The notes below the pieces were generated by a model. The model worked only from the letters and a program-made list of their open reading frames with translations. It did not search any database and had not been told where the DNA came from. Made by a program: the position numbers and the translations under genes. A stretch of 49,516 nucleotides of DNA from a virus: the IMG/VR virus record IMGVR_UViG_3300047319_001496, positions 1 through 49,516 of that record. One strand, given 5' to 3'. Each line of letters opens with the position of its first letter. The stretch's first letter is position 1. Positions 22,547-32,121 of this stretch are shown piece by piece.

Positions 22547-23860
22547 CTAACCCTCGATATAGATCACGGTGACTGGCGGAGTTGACGGCATAATCGGACC
22601 GTCGAGTGCCAAGGTGCCATCGAAGCTCGCTATGCCTGCAATTGACGGTGCATAGAATGTGTCGGTGTCAATGACGATGCCCACCGACGACGTTTGATCG
22701 TAACCCATCGCCGGGGCGTAGAAGATGTCGGTCTCAACCAACAGCGCAGGTGTGATCGGCGGCTTGCCAACAACCGGTGAATAGAAGGCGTCAGGGTCAA
22801 TGACGGAAACAACCGGTGTGAGTGCACCGAAGCTCACGGTCGGTGCAAGGACGGTATCGATGTCCATGACAGATGGCGCGATGATTGCCGGACTGGCTAT
22901 GGGCGCGTAGAAGGCATCGATAGCACTATCATTAAGCAGTTGTGGACCAACGGTCGCGCGCTGCGGGGTGACAATTGGTACCGGAATAAACTCGCCGGCA
23001 TCGATGACGAGACCGAACGAACCGGGCTGAGTGAAGAACGGACCATTGATTACATCTGCAGCGACAACGACGCCCGGCAGCAACTGCCTTGCTGCGAACG
23101 GCGCGAAGAAGACATCGCTATCGAAGACCGCATTGGATGTTACGTAGTTGACCCTCGTCGGGGTGAAGAAGGCATCGACATCGACAAGGATGCCTGGCGC
23201 TACCGGCCCCAAGACGTTCGCAACGGGGATCGCGTCGTCGGCACCAACCGGTTGCGGGGACAGATAACCGAGCGGCGGCGTGTAGCCTGCGGTCTCTCCG
23301 ACGAACGATCCGAGCAGCGCGGTAACGCTGCTCGTGGTTTCATTGACATAGACGGTGTCAAACTCGGTGGCCAACGCGGCTTGTTGGGTGATGACGATAA
23401 CACCGGATCGTTCGACCAACGGAGCGAAAATGATGTCGATGTCGATGACAGTATCGATCGGGAAGGTCTGGTTGATTGTCGCCTTGCCCTGCGTGAGCTT
23501 TTTGACGCCGCCGAAGATGTCGAGATCGATATACAGCTGCGGACCGAGGACCTTGCTGAGAACAATCGGCCGATAGATCGTATCGACATCGGTGAAAGAC
23601 TGGGCGACGATGGCAAGGGACGCAGATCGCGTGAAGGTAAAAATGGTATCCGGGTCGACGATGAGTGGTGGGTACACACTATTGTCAACGTCCCCGACAT
23701 AGGCCTGATAGATCGTGTCACCTTCATCGAACGAGCTTTCAAACAACAGGAACCCCGGAACCTTGATCGTCGGGGATGGAACAATATCATTGTCGACGAC
23801 GATACCGGGTATCGTGGCCAACCCAAGCAACAACTCCTCTGCAATGACCCCGACGATCAT
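22547..23860 (-). CDS. Repeat protein with DxDxFYAP motifs (tail region)
   Basis: 437 residues made of about a dozen imperfect repeats of 25-35 residues. Each has the form hydrophobic strand, then (V/I)DxDxFYAPxV, for example IDPDAFYSPVV, VETDIFYAPAM and IDTDTFYAPSI. The paired aspartates could bind calcium, as in repeated surface proteins. It begins four bases inside the upstream gene. A second protein of the same kind is encoded at 34521-35738. Placement among tail fibre genes suggests a surface-exposed virion protein. Confidence 0.6.
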   Translation of the reverse strand: MIVGVIAEELLLGLATIPGIVVDNDIVPSPTIKVPGFLLFESSFDEGDTIYQAYVGDVDNSVYPPLIVDPDTIFTFTRSASLAIVAQSFTDVDTIYRPIVLSKVLGPQLYIDLDIFGGVKKLTQGKATINQTFPIDTVIDIDIIFAPLVERSGVIVITQQAALATEFDTVYVNETTSSVTALLGSFVGETAGYTPPLGYLSPQPVGADDAIPVANVLGPVAPGILVDVDAFFTPTRVNYVTSNAVFDSDVFFAPFAARQLLPGVVVAADVINGPFFTQPGSFGLVIDAGEFIPVPIVTPQRATVGPQLLNDSAIDAFYAPIASPAIIAPSVMDIDTVLAPTVSFGALTPVVSVIDPDAFYSPVVGKPPITPALLVETDIFYAPAMGYDQTSSVGIVIDTDTFYAPSIAGIASFDGTLALDGPIMPSTPPVTVIYIEG

Positions 23861-24957
23861 TGTGATTGCGATGATTTGATGTCTAGTGCAGGAGCCGCAC
23901 TCATGGTCGTGACCGCGCTATCGTGTTGCGCCAGCGTGGTCCAAGTCTGTCCTTTATCCAGCGACAATACGACAGCTCCTGAACCACCATCCTTATCTGG
24001 AGACCCACCTGCCATCAGGATGCCATCGGCTCCCGCTACGCAAAAAACCTTTTGCAAGCCTGGAATTGAGACAATAGCAGTTTGCTGGGACCCTTTATCA
24101 TCAATTTGAACAATCCTAACATCGCTCCCGCCCCAGGTTTCACCGTCGCTAGAAAAAGCGACGCTGCTGGTCCCATTCCAATAATTGATGATCGGTGGTA
24201 GAACGGGATTTGCCGTGAGCTTCTTGGACGACTTCGGAGGTGGAGCATTGATAGACAGTGGCGGTGGATCATTGGCCATGACACCATCCGGCACGTGTTG
24301 GCCTAAAGCATCAAGACAATCATTCTGATTGCAATAGCTCGGCGGAAACTCTGATATGTAATCAGAACTAGCGCCGGTTTCATTGCTGCTAATCACACTC
24401 CAACCAAGACCATCAGATGATGACAATATCTGCTCTGAAACGATGTCAGTTGCCAAACATTGATCATAGAAAAACGAGTTGTTATCTTCATTCCAAACCA
24501 ATGCAACTGGGTTCGCGGAATCTGGATTTGTTAGAGTTGGTGCGCCATCATGTTGATGTACAATTTGCCAGGTCAGGCCATCATTTGAATAATGGATCAT
24601 AGTGTGGTAAGCTAGCAGTTGTATCGGATTGCCTGCACCATCGACGGAACCAACTAAAGAAGCCGAATTGCTGCACAATAAGAATACAGGTTTTTTCTCT
24701 TCGTTAGGAAAGCCCTCGTTCTTGACGACAAGATGATAAGAACTGCCGTAAGTCGAAAGACCAAACTGCCCTGGATTGGGAATTGCAACGGCTTTTAGTT
24801 GCGGGCTCGTATCTTTACTGTTTTTAACCTTTACATAGAATATTGTACTGTCCAACAGCGTTCCATAAACAAACACAGTCCCGCCACCCCAACTGATGTT
24901 GATGATGTTCTGCAGCGGATCCAATCGCCACGGTGGGTCGGCCTTGTCCACCGCCAT
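23857..24957 (-). CDS. Asp-box (BNR) beta-propeller-like tail protein
   Basis: 366 residues. It contains Asp-box motifs SxDxGxTW: HYSNDGLTWQ near residue 123, FSSDGETWG near 272 and SLDKGQTWT near 337, with a looser SSSDGLGWS near 180. These mark sialidase-like beta-propellers. No catalytic Arg triad or RIP motif is apparent, so sugar binding is likelier than sialidase activity. The gene is less GC-rich than its surroundings, suggesting recent acquisition of a receptor-recognition module. Confidence 0.65.
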   Translation of the reverse strand: MAVDKADPPWRLDPLQNIINISWGGGTVFVYGTLLDSTIFYVKVKNSKDTSPQLKAVAIPNPGQFGLSTYGSSYHLVVKNEGFPNEEKKPVFLLCSNSASLVGSVDGAGNPIQLLAYHTMIHYSNDGLTWQIVHQHDGAPTLTNPDSANPVALVWNEDNNSFFYDQCLATDIVSEQILSSSDGLGWSVISSNETGASSDYISEFPPSYCNQNDCLDALGQHVPDGVMANDPPPLSINAPPPKSSKKLTANPVLPPIINYWNGTSSVAFSSDGETWGGSDVRIVQIDDKGSQQTAIVSIPGLQKVFCVAGADGILMAGGSPDKDGGSGAVVLSLDKGQTWTTLAQHDSAVTTMSAAPALDIKSSQSQ

Positions 24958-24960
24958 CGT

Positions 24961-25632
24961 CTACTTCCGAGGCCCGATTGGAAATGCCCCCTGATTCCCG
25001 ATAGGGTCCGCCAACAGGGCGTCGCCGTCGGAACTGAGTGACCAAAACCATTTTCGCCAAGTGTAGCCGCTGCCGGTGGTGGTGATAAGCTCATCAATGA
25101 CCTCGACCTCGACATATTGCGACTCGTCCTTGGATTCGACGTCTAGTGCGTTAAAATAATCTTTTGGGTCAGATGGAGGTTGACCATCTGCATCCTGGCG
25201 TTCTTTCGGAACGTCATAATGAATGACTTTTCGTACATGCACTTTACGAGTGGTCTCCTGGTCAACGCTCGAACCGTTTTCGTGCGTGTGTATGGTTCTT
25301 TGAAATTGCGGGCCACTACCACTTTCCACCGTGAGGGCCTTGCGAATTGGGACCTTGATGTAATCTTTGCCTCCAGCAGGTGGCGCAGTCGAGACTTCAA
25401 CAGACGGACCGTCATCCGGATTCGTGATGTATTTGTACTCGGCAATATCGGGATCCTTCGGATCGAATTTATCCCAATCATACTCGTAGTACCACTTACG
25501 ATAATCCTTCCCAGAGCCCGTCTCGAATATGAGAGCATCAATGCGCTCGATGTCCACCCAGACATCGGATGTCTGATCGTCGTCCTTGTAAATTCGAAAG
25601 ACATGAGCTTTGCGTTTGTCATCGTCAGCCAT
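24961..25632 (-). CDS. Hypothetical tail-region protein
   Basis: 223 residues from ATG 25632; a longer frame reaches 25677 but overlaps the upstream gene. It is polar and rich in Asp, Lys and Tyr (IFETGSGKDYRKWYYEYDWD) with an internal similarity near the C-terminus (ITTTGSGYTWRKWFW), so the protein may contain two related strand modules. AT-richer than the head genes. No family recognised. Confidence 0.6.
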   Translation of the reverse strand: MADDDKRKAHVFRIYKDDDQTSDVWVDIERIDALIFETGSGKDYRKWYYEYDWDKFDPKDPDIAEYKYITNPDDGPSVEVSTAPPAGGKDYIKVPIRKALTVESGSGPQFQRTIHTHENGSSVDQETTRKVHVRKVIHYDVPKERQDADGQPPSDPKDYFNALDVESKDESQYVEVEVIDELITTTGSGYTWRKWFWSLSSDGDALLADPIGNQGAFPIGPRK

Positions 25633-25636
25633 GTGC

Positions 25637-26467
25637 TTAACCCAACAAACCAAATATATCCCAGCTATTTGGTGCAACCTTTTTTGCGGTGATCACCGCA
25701 CCATTGCGCCCGGTCATGACCGAGCCTCCCGTGTGCAAAAACCCGGCAATCGTATTGAAAAACACACCAATATCTGGTTGCACGGTCACGGCGACCCCGG
25801 TGCATTGCCGAAAGGAAATTTCGGTCGACAACGGAAAATTTAGATTGGCGTCAGCGGGTATGGTGACATTGCACCCGGAGGCGTTGACGCACCGAACATA
25901 GCTCGCGATATTCGCCAGCGTTAGAGTGTAAATCGGGTCCGGAGCTTCCAATAGTGCCTGCGACGGAAACACGACCGGTGTTAGCCACCCGGCCTCATAA
26001 TCAAGATCGGACGTCTTGGTCAGGTACTGTCCCTGCAGCCCACCTACCGGTAAGACACCGGCCGGATTTGACAGCAATAGCCCGTAATAGGGATGCCCCG
26101 ATCCGTCGTTCGCACCTGGGTCAAACGTGGCGGCACTGAGATGATTGAACAACACCATGTAGGTGTTGCCATTGGTGGTGATCACATCATTGACGCTGTA
26201 ATGGGTGTTCGGGACCCACTCGCCGCGAAAGTACCACTGAGTCATCGGCAACGCGAACGGCCCCTGAATGGTGCCGTCGGTCATGTGAATATAGAACGAT
26301 GACCCACTCACCTCGAAAAAAGAGATCGACACCAACTCGGGTATCGTCTCCTCGGTCACCGTCACCCGTTTATCCAAGTCGTAAAAATTACCATCGACCT
26401 CGCCGGCAACCAGGTTCGCACCCTTGCCCGCACCCCATGGTCCCGCGCTTCTATAAATAATGGCCAT
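25637..26467 (-). CDS. Tail protein with carbohydrate-binding-like module
   Basis: 276 residues. Residues 75-125 (WYFRGEWVPNTHYSVNDVIT followed by YMVLFNH) resemble the chitin/carbohydrate-binding CBM5/12 motif seen in tail fibres. The N-terminal 60 residues have the pattern of tail-tip attachment regions, with a short coiled stretch (NFYDLDKRVTVTEETI). The C-terminal 90 residues are strand-rich. It probably joins the hub to the distal fibres. Confidence 0.65.
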   Translation of the reverse strand: MAIIYRSAGPWGAGKGANLVAGEVDGNFYDLDKRVTVTEETIPELVSISFFEVSGSSFYIHMTDGTIQGPFALPMTQWYFRGEWVPNTHYSVNDVITTNGNTYMVLFNHLSAATFDPGANDGSGHPYYGLLLSNPAGVLPVGGLQGQYLTKTSDLDYEAGWLTPVVFPSQALLEAPDPIYTLTLANIASYVRCVNASGCNVTIPADANLNFPLSTEISFRQCTGVAVTVQPDIGVFFNTIAGFLHTGGSVMTGRNGAVITAKKVAPNSWDIFGLLG

Positions 26468-26482
26468 TCTGGTTCAATCGTT

Positions 26483-26704
26483 TTATTGACCTGATGAGGA
26501 AGGCTTAGTTTCCTTTTGCTTTCCATCCATGTAGTCGCTGAACGATGTCGACCAACTTGTCGTCAGCAACTTGGCGGACCCGCCATAACCGATCTTCATG
26601 ACGACATTGGCTGGGGGCGTGCCCGACGATGAAACCGGCACCGCGACCGAAGGTGTCGTATCGACGACGACAAATGGTCTGACGATTTGCTCGAGGCTAG
26701 GCAC
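26483..26704 (-). CDS. Small tail-region protein
   Basis: 73 residues (MPSLEQIVRPFVVVDTTPSV at the start). This N-terminus is typical of a small protein encoded after the hub gene in related siphoviruses. It overlaps the hub gene by eight bases. Role unknown. Confidence 0.6.
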   Translation of the reverse strand: MPSLEQIVRPFVVVDTTPSVAVPVSSSGTPPANVVMKIGYGGSAKLLTTSWSTSFSDYMDGKQKETKPSSSGQ

Positions 26705-28622
26705 TTGGAGCTTCCAGATCGATCATTCTGGGTATAATCAGCGTTCCGACCTGGATAGGATACTCGGCCGCATAATCGAATCCAGCAACCGGAGCCAATT
26801 CAAGATCCAGCCACGTCGGATTATTTTTAACCTGATCCTGAATCTGATTTTCCATGATCTTCTGTTTGTCCTGTGCCGATTGCACTTGCTGCTCGGCGGC
26901 CAGCTCGGCAATGTCCGACATGCTCGGCGGTGGCACGACGTTTTTTGCGGCATCTTCCGGAGTCAGGCCATGCATGATCTCATATCTGATGACAGCATCA
27001 TTGCCGATCGGTGGCCCGACACCGGCCCCGCCCGGCAACGTGAATGCAAGATCATAGGTTGGCAGGGTCAGGGTTCCGCCGTCATACAATTGATAACCCA
27101 CCGCGACATAACCATCATCTGCATAAACCGGAGTGCCTTCCACGACCGTGACCGAACCACCAGCACCGATGGTGCTCTCGATCTGTACGGTTCCGATCAG
27201 CTGACCCTGATCGCCGCTTCCCTTGATATGGTATTCGGTGATCTTACCGAGCGCCTGCCCACCTGGGAGTCTGCTGTCGTGCAGCAATGCATTCTTGCGG
27301 CACGACAGGCTTATGGCGCGCTCGAATTGACAATCGAACCCGATTTTCACGGCGCGAGCTGACTGCAACAAGTGTGCTCGAGCCACCAACAAAGGATACT
27401 GCAGTGCCTGAATTCCACGATCGGTCGGAAAGAAGACATTGCGACCCGGATCGCCGATCGGCACCACACCTTGCAAGCTCACCCCGACATCGGATCCTTG
27501 CATGGAGAGCGCTATTGGATTTGCTGCCTCGTCCGCGGGTGTCGTCACTATCGACTGTAGCGCGCTGTTCATCGTGAATGTGACGGTCTCGGTACGCTTA
27601 CCATTCAAGCCATAGGCGAGCGTCAGACTTCCCTTCAATGCGAACAACATCGGTTGAATGTAGCTTACACTCTCCGACGCCGATGCCGCGGTCCCGGTAT
27701 CCGGGTCACCAATGACCCGAGTGCCGGTATCGGACGTGATATAGCTCGACTCCAGAAGATTACCTGGCATGGCATAGGTCCGACTGATGCTGACCGACAT
27801 CTGGTCCCCATTGCGATGCGTCTTTTCGTGATTTTGATAGCTCCCGGTCACGTTGTAAGTGTAGGCATTGCCTGTCCCCCACAGATCCACGAGCGCGGAA
27901 TCGGCCACACTCCAACCGCCTTGCAGGGAGGCGCCTGGCTTCGGCCAATCTGAAACCCATTGATCTCCATTGTAGAAAAGCGGCGGACTGACATCAGGCA
28001 ATTTGACGATACCACCACCCGTCTGCGTCCAATTCACGGTTCCAGTGAACTGGACCTGACTTTGCGGTGACTGCGCGAAGGAAAGCGAGACGCTGTCGTA
28101 GAATGAATCCTCGGGCAGGAATTCCGCGGTGCCGTCCTCGCCGAAAATCATGTCGGAGGTGGTGATCGTGAGTGACGTCCGATCCACATGCCACGCCGTC
28201 GTGTAGGATTCGAGGATCGTATCGGGGTCGTCCCACTTGTCCTGGGCAATCCAAATCGGATCATAATAGGGCGACACCTTGAGGGCTTCTGCCGCCGCCT
28301 GCTTCTGGGCCAGATAGTTAGTCGGCCGCGCCAAAAATGTCAGCGTCACCACCTCGTTAAACAAGTTGCTGGGCAGCGCTACCAACCGACCATAGAACAA
28401 CGGTGTGACGGCTCCGGTCGGCGACTGCCACGAGAACCAAACCCACTGCAATCGCCCCGGTGCCAGCAACCCGATCCGCGGGTTTTTTATTTCAACCGAC
28501 AAGGTAGGGATTTGACCTTCGAGATGAGCAAGATCAAATGACAGGACGATCTCGTCCTCGCGCATGTGGGCCGCGCTGAACGGCTCTCCCGGACCGCACC
28601 AGGCGAAGTAAAAAGAGACCAT
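26697..28622 (-). CDS. Baseplate hub-like tail protein
   Basis: 641 residues from ATG 28622, overlapping the previous stop as ATGA. It lies two genes downstream of the tape measure, where the hub (distal tail/baseplate) protein is expected. The N-terminal region has MVSFYFAWCGPGEPFS and LSFDLAHLEGQIPTLSVEIK; the middle is strand-rich; the C-terminal part ends in a helical segment (DIAELAAEQQVQSAQDKQK). Assignment rests mainly on position and size. Confidence 0.65.
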   Translation of the reverse strand: MVSFYFAWCGPGEPFSAAHMREDEIVLSFDLAHLEGQIPTLSVEIKNPRIGLLAPGRLQWVWFSWQSPTGAVTPLFYGRLVALPSNLFNEVVTLTFLARPTNYLAQKQAAAEALKVSPYYDPIWIAQDKWDDPDTILESYTTAWHVDRTSLTITTSDMIFGEDGTAEFLPEDSFYDSVSLSFAQSPQSQVQFTGTVNWTQTGGGIVKLPDVSPPLFYNGDQWVSDWPKPGASLQGGWSVADSALVDLWGTGNAYTYNVTGSYQNHEKTHRNGDQMSVSISRTYAMPGNLLESSYITSDTGTRVIGDPDTGTAASASESVSYIQPMLFALKGSLTLAYGLNGKRTETVTFTMNSALQSIVTTPADEAANPIALSMQGSDVGVSLQGVVPIGDPGRNVFFPTDRGIQALQYPLLVARAHLLQSARAVKIGFDCQFERAISLSCRKNALLHDSRLPGGQALGKITEYHIKGSGDQGQLIGTVQIESTIGAGGSVTVVEGTPVYADDGYVAVGYQLYDGGTLTLPTYDLAFTLPGGAGVGPPIGNDAVIRYEIMHGLTPEDAAKNVVPPPSMSDIAELAAEQQVQSAQDKQKIMENQIQDQVKNNPTWLDLELAPVAGFDYAAEYPIQVGTLIIPRMIDLEAPSA

Positions 28623-29068
28623 CAGATTTCTTCCAGATCCAGTTCCCAAGGCACCGTCCCGGCCCACTCGTCCACCTGCATGGTGCTAGATGTCACCAGC
28701 ATAGTCAGGCGCGGACGGTAGAATACGAAACTGCCCTCGGTGAATTGACTGCCTGAAATCACCAATCGTTGCGGTGTGCCCCCATTCGGGTAACATAGGT
28801 AGGCCACGCAATCGACCGTGACCGTCAGTCCCGGCCAGATGCCGTCAATGGCCGGTGTGCGGGCGTCGGTGCATGTGATTTTCGACTTATACTTGTGAAA
28901 CTGGGAATGGTTGACGTCGAGCAATAGCCCATTGATCGAGCGCCGTATGTTCTTAGACGCGTCTATCGGCTCAAGCGTTTGCGACAGATTGCGGGCAGAA
29001 TACAGCGGCACCCCCATGACACTGATTTGCAGAAAGGTCTGGTCGTTGGGTGGAGCGCCAATATACAA
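28622..29068 (-). CDS. Minor tail protein between tape measure and hub
   Basis: 148 residues, strand-rich (LQISVMGVPLYSARNLSQTL, then TEGSFVFYRPRLTMLV). Proteins in this slot, just after the tape measure, are usually distal-tail components. It is separated from the tape measure gene by no bases and overlaps the hub gene by ATGA. No specific family recognised. Confidence 0.65.
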   Translation of the reverse strand: MYIGAPPNDQTFLQISVMGVPLYSARNLSQTLEPIDASKNIRRSINGLLLDVNHSQFHKYKSKITCTDARTPAIDGIWPGLTVTVDCVAYLCYPNGGTPQRLVISGSQFTEGSFVFYRPRLTMLVTSSTMQVDEWAGTVPWELDLEEI

Positions 29069-31441
29069 CTATCGCCTCCACGACTGCTTGCGCCCGACCG
29101 AGGCGATCTGGCTGTGGACCGCGAAACGCTCCAATGCCGATGCAGTGTGCTCGGGAACCGTCAACCCTTGGAATGAACGCCCCTCGATTGTCAGGTTCAG
29201 CACGCGCGGGGAAGCGCTGCCAGCGCCGGCGATTATCCCGGCCGTGCGCGGCATGGACCCACCGACGTTCAACCCGCCGAGCGCAAAGCGCGGGGCCTGT
29301 AATGAATTGATGGCGTGCATGGCGGACACGCCGTATCTCTGCACGGCCGCCGTGTTCATGACAAATTCACCGGAGGTCAGATAGGCGAGGTTGGTATCGA
29401 CTCCGCCGTGCCGGCCGACGAACAACCCGCCCGCAGCCATCCCACCACCGCCGCCGCCGGTGGACACCGACGCCCCCGCACCCGTCAACCCAGCCCACAA
29501 TGCCTTTATTCCGTCAATGAGGCCCTGGATCCAACCGGCAATCTTGTCGACCACTGTTTTGATCGGGGCAAGAATCGCATTGAACGCATCCGTGATCGAC
29601 TTGGCGACCGCGTTGAAGCTGTCCTCGACCAACTTAACGAAACGATTGAAGGCATCGATCACCGGGTTGATGAAGCTGTCCATCAGATAATTGGCGACAA
29701 GGTTAATCAGTTGTACGCCAAATTTGAGTGCGTCCCACGCTTGTTCAATTACAACAACTATTCCACCGAAGGCAATTGCGAAACCAGCAGCAAGCATCGT
29801 TACCGCCAACAGCGCGACGCCAAGGAGCTGCGCCATGAATACGAGGCCCCGAGCAATGGCAGGGAATAACGGTTGAACGATGGCGAACACCTGTTGGATG
29901 GAGTTACCGAGAGCGGTCCAGAACGGAATTGACTGCTCGATCGCCTTTGCCATCGCATCCCAGAAGGCGGCGAAGCCGGGGGTGATCATCGCCCCCAGCT
30001 TGGTCTTAAGTGTATCTATGACGTAACCGAGTTCCCCGGTCGCCTGCTTGTACTTCTCGATACTCTCCTCATCGACCTTGGTTATGGTGAGCCCAAGATC
30101 CTTGAAGCTCTGCTGCAAGGCGCGGATCTTTTCCGGGTCCATCCGCAAAAGTGCCTCGGCAAAGCCACGCCCCACGAGTTGTGACGCCAAGGCCACGCGT
30201 TGCTCTGCATCGGGAATGTTGCGCAGGATCGTCGCAAACTGCAGCAATTGCTCCTGCCGCTTCTCATCCGGTGTGATCTGGCCCCAATCGATCTTCTGCT
30301 TGACGATGGCATCGACGGCCGCAACCATGCCCTCCAGTTGCTTTTGTATCGAGACGGATTTGTCGATGAAGATCTGTTGACCAGCTGCCGCCTTAGCGAA
30401 AGTACTCGTCAGAACGACAATGTTCTCAGCATAATCCTTTGCCGCTTGCGCCGCCTGTTCCTGCGCCTTGAGTGCAAGCTCCTGCGCCTTTACCTCGTCC
30501 TCCTTCTGCTTCATGTACTCGTCATGCGCAGCCTTCGCCTTCGCCGCTAGCTGTTCCTTGAGCTTGAGTTCGAGCTCCTGCCGCTTCATCGCTAATTCTT
30601 GCTGCTTCATCGCGAATTCTTGCTGCTTCATCTCCTGGTCGGCCGCATCCTGCGTCTGCTTCGCCTTCAATTGCTCGATCTTGAGTTCGGCCTCCTCGAT
30701 CTTTCTCCGCTTATCGGCTTCTGCATCGGCGGCAGTGTAGGTTCCCAGCAACTTCTTCAGCGCACTTTCGGCGTCGCCGATGGATAGCGACAGACTTGCC
30801 TGGCTGAAGGCAAAGTCGGTGGCACTTTTTTCCATCTCATTGGATAGACGCGCAGCCTCCACGCCGAGGTTGCTCATTGCCTGCTCGGTCCGCGCAATAC
30901 TGAAGTCCGCAGACTCCATCTTCAACGCGTAGTCACTGGAGCTATTGCCCAGTTTCTCCTGCTCCAACGCAAGCTGCGCGGCGGCAACAGCTGCTTTTTC
31001 AAACGCTACAGGGAGCTGCGCGAGGTCCTGCGCGGCCTTTGCCGACTCGGTCGCCATGCGCGAGGACAGACGCACCATTGCCTGCGCCAACCCGTCGACA
31101 CCGACGCCAGATGACTCGACCGCACCCTTAAAGGAGGACAGGTTCTCGATCGAGTCCCCCGTCACCGCCTCCAACTTCATCAGGGACTCGACCGCCTCTG
31201 CAGCATGGGATGCCAACTCATACAGTGCCCCTCCAGCAGCGGCAGCAGCAGCCGCGGCGGCCGCAAGCGCTAATCCGGCGGCACCACCGAACGACTCGAA
31301 TGCCGCGCCTGCGCTAGCGATGTCCTGCGCGATCTTCGAGAAGATCTGACCGACGGTGCCGCCAAATTCCTCGATTTGGCTGATCGCCTCGTCAGTACCC
31401 TCGATTACCAGCTTTTGTACGATATCGCCTTCGTCAGCCAT
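29069..31441 (-). CDS. Tape measure protein
   Basis: 790 residues. Alanine-rich coiled regions dominate; residues about 240-340 are a long charged coiled coil with repeated MKQQE/MKRQE words. Hydrophobic segments occur near residues 55-75 and 525-570 (VFMAQLLGVALLAVTMLAAG), as usual in tape measures. A Gly-rich patch (STGGGGGGMAAGGLF) follows near 680. It sits directly downstream of the frameshifted chaperone gene, the standard order. At about 1.5 angstrom per residue it would set a tail of roughly 120 nm. Confidence 0.9.
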   Translation of the reverse strand: MADEGDIVQKLVIEGTDEAISQIEEFGGTVGQIFSKIAQDIASAGAAFESFGGAAGLALAAAAAAAAAAGGALYELASHAAEAVESLMKLEAVTGDSIENLSSFKGAVESSGVGVDGLAQAMVRLSSRMATESAKAAQDLAQLPVAFEKAAVAAAQLALEQEKLGNSSSDYALKMESADFSIARTEQAMSNLGVEAARLSNEMEKSATDFAFSQASLSLSIGDAESALKKLLGTYTAADAEADKRRKIEEAELKIEQLKAKQTQDAADQEMKQQEFAMKQQELAMKRQELELKLKEQLAAKAKAAHDEYMKQKEDEVKAQELALKAQEQAAQAAKDYAENIVVLTSTFAKAAAGQQIFIDKSVSIQKQLEGMVAAVDAIVKQKIDWGQITPDEKRQEQLLQFATILRNIPDAEQRVALASQLVGRGFAEALLRMDPEKIRALQQSFKDLGLTITKVDEESIEKYKQATGELGYVIDTLKTKLGAMITPGFAAFWDAMAKAIEQSIPFWTALGNSIQQVFAIVQPLFPAIARGLVFMAQLLGVALLAVTMLAAGFAIAFGGIVVVIEQAWDALKFGVQLINLVANYLMDSFINPVIDAFNRFVKLVEDSFNAVAKSITDAFNAILAPIKTVVDKIAGWIQGLIDGIKALWAGLTGAGASVSTGGGGGGMAAGGLFVGRHGGVDTNLAYLTSGEFVMNTAAVQRYGVSAMHAINSLQAPRFALGGLNVGGSMPRTAGIIAGAGSASPRVLNLTIEGRSFQGLTVPEHTASALERFAVHSQIASVGRKQSWRR

Positions 31442-31486
31442 GAGCCTACCTATTAAATGCCGCCGGTGAGCTTGATGTTGACCATC

Positions 31487-31774
31487 TCACTCGGTTCCCG
31501 CTAACAGCTTTTGCAGGTACTGCTGCGCATGCTTACCGTCACCCTGCGCGTTGTGAAGGTTGGCAAAGTCATGAGCGAGATTGATTTGACGATTACGTTC
31601 GGACAGCTTGATCCAGGCCGCTAATTGACGCGGGGTGAGTCTCCACGCGTCAGACCAGGAGAGTCCGTCTGCAATGCAGCGCTGGAGGCATCGTGCGATG
31701 AGTTCCCCTGCCCGCTCCCAGTCACCGATGGGGTCAGCGCGTCCGTCCCCATCAACTTGGTGACCTGGCTGACG
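31487..31774 (-). CDS. Tail-assembly chaperone -1 frameshift extension (GT part)
   Basis: An open -1 frame with no start of its own, reached by slippage at 31780-31774. It encodes 95 residues, including DPIGDWERAGELIARCLQ, SWSDAWRLTPRQLAAW and KHAQQYLQKLLAGTE, and stops at TGA 31489-31487. The tryptophan-rich WRLTPRQLAAW segment is typical of the second part of phage tail-assembly chaperones. Fused to the first 110 residues of the upstream frame it gives a protein of about 205 residues. The stop lies 46 bases before the tape measure start. Confidence 0.85.
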   Translation of the reverse strand, partial: RQPGHQVDGDGRADPIGDWERAGELIARCLQRCIADGLSWSDAWRLTPRQLAAWIKLSERNRQINLAHDFANLHNAQGDGKHAQQYLQKLLAGTE

Positions 31775-32103
31775 AAAGGGCCGAAGCCCTGCGGGAATGA
31801 CAACCGCTGAACGGCGGATAGGATCATCATCTGATCCGCCGCTCCCAGCAACTTCGCTTTCGCCTCTACGTCCTTGTCACCAGGTGAGCCGGTGACGATG
31901 GCGATCACCTTCGCCACCACGTCGGGCGCGAGGTTCATCATGACCGCGCCCGGTGTCCCCAACTGTTCGATCATTTGACGCATGTCGGGGAACTGGGAGA
32001 ATATTTTGAACAAGTCGGAGGCCGTCAACCCATGCACCGTGAGTTTGATGCCGCGGACCTCTACTTCTTCCTCCAATGGACCGAGATCGAGTAGGCTGTT
32101 CAT
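31621..32103 (-). CDS. Tail-assembly chaperone, short (G) form
   Basis: 160 residues when read without slippage. Residues 1-110 (MNSLLDLGPLEEEVEVRGIK, GLTASDLFKIFSQFP) resemble the N-terminal domain of siphovirus tail-assembly chaperones. The last 50 residues (Ser/Thr-rich tail) come only from the unshifted frame. The gene lies between the tube protein and the tape measure, as gpG does in lambda. The two products coat the tape measure during tail assembly. Confidence 0.85.
   Translation of the reverse strand: MNSLLDLGPLEEEVEVRGIKLTVHGLTASDLFKIFSQFPDMRQMIEQLGTPGAVMMNLAPDVVAKVIAIVTGSPGDKDVEAKAKLLGAADQMMILSAVQRLSFPQGFGPFVSQVTKLMGTDALTPSVTGSGQGNSSHDASSAALQTDSPGLTRGDSPRVN
31774..31780 (-). other. 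-1 ribosomal frameshift site C CCT TTC
   Basis: Minus-strand heptamer C CCT TTC, in the zero frame GGC CCT TTC GTC. Both tRNAs can re-pair after a one-base back-slip (CCC and TTT), as in the X XXY YYZ class. After the slip, reading goes on in an open frame for 95 codons; the zero frame continues for 50. Position relative to the tape measure matches the lambda G/GT system. Confidence 0.8.
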
Positions 32104-32121
32104 TTGGCCTCACTTCTTTGT

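Noticed and set aside
22940-24109. 389-residue plus-strand frame
   Set aside because: Antisense to the DxDxFYAP repeat gene; the apparent repeats are the complement of the real ones.
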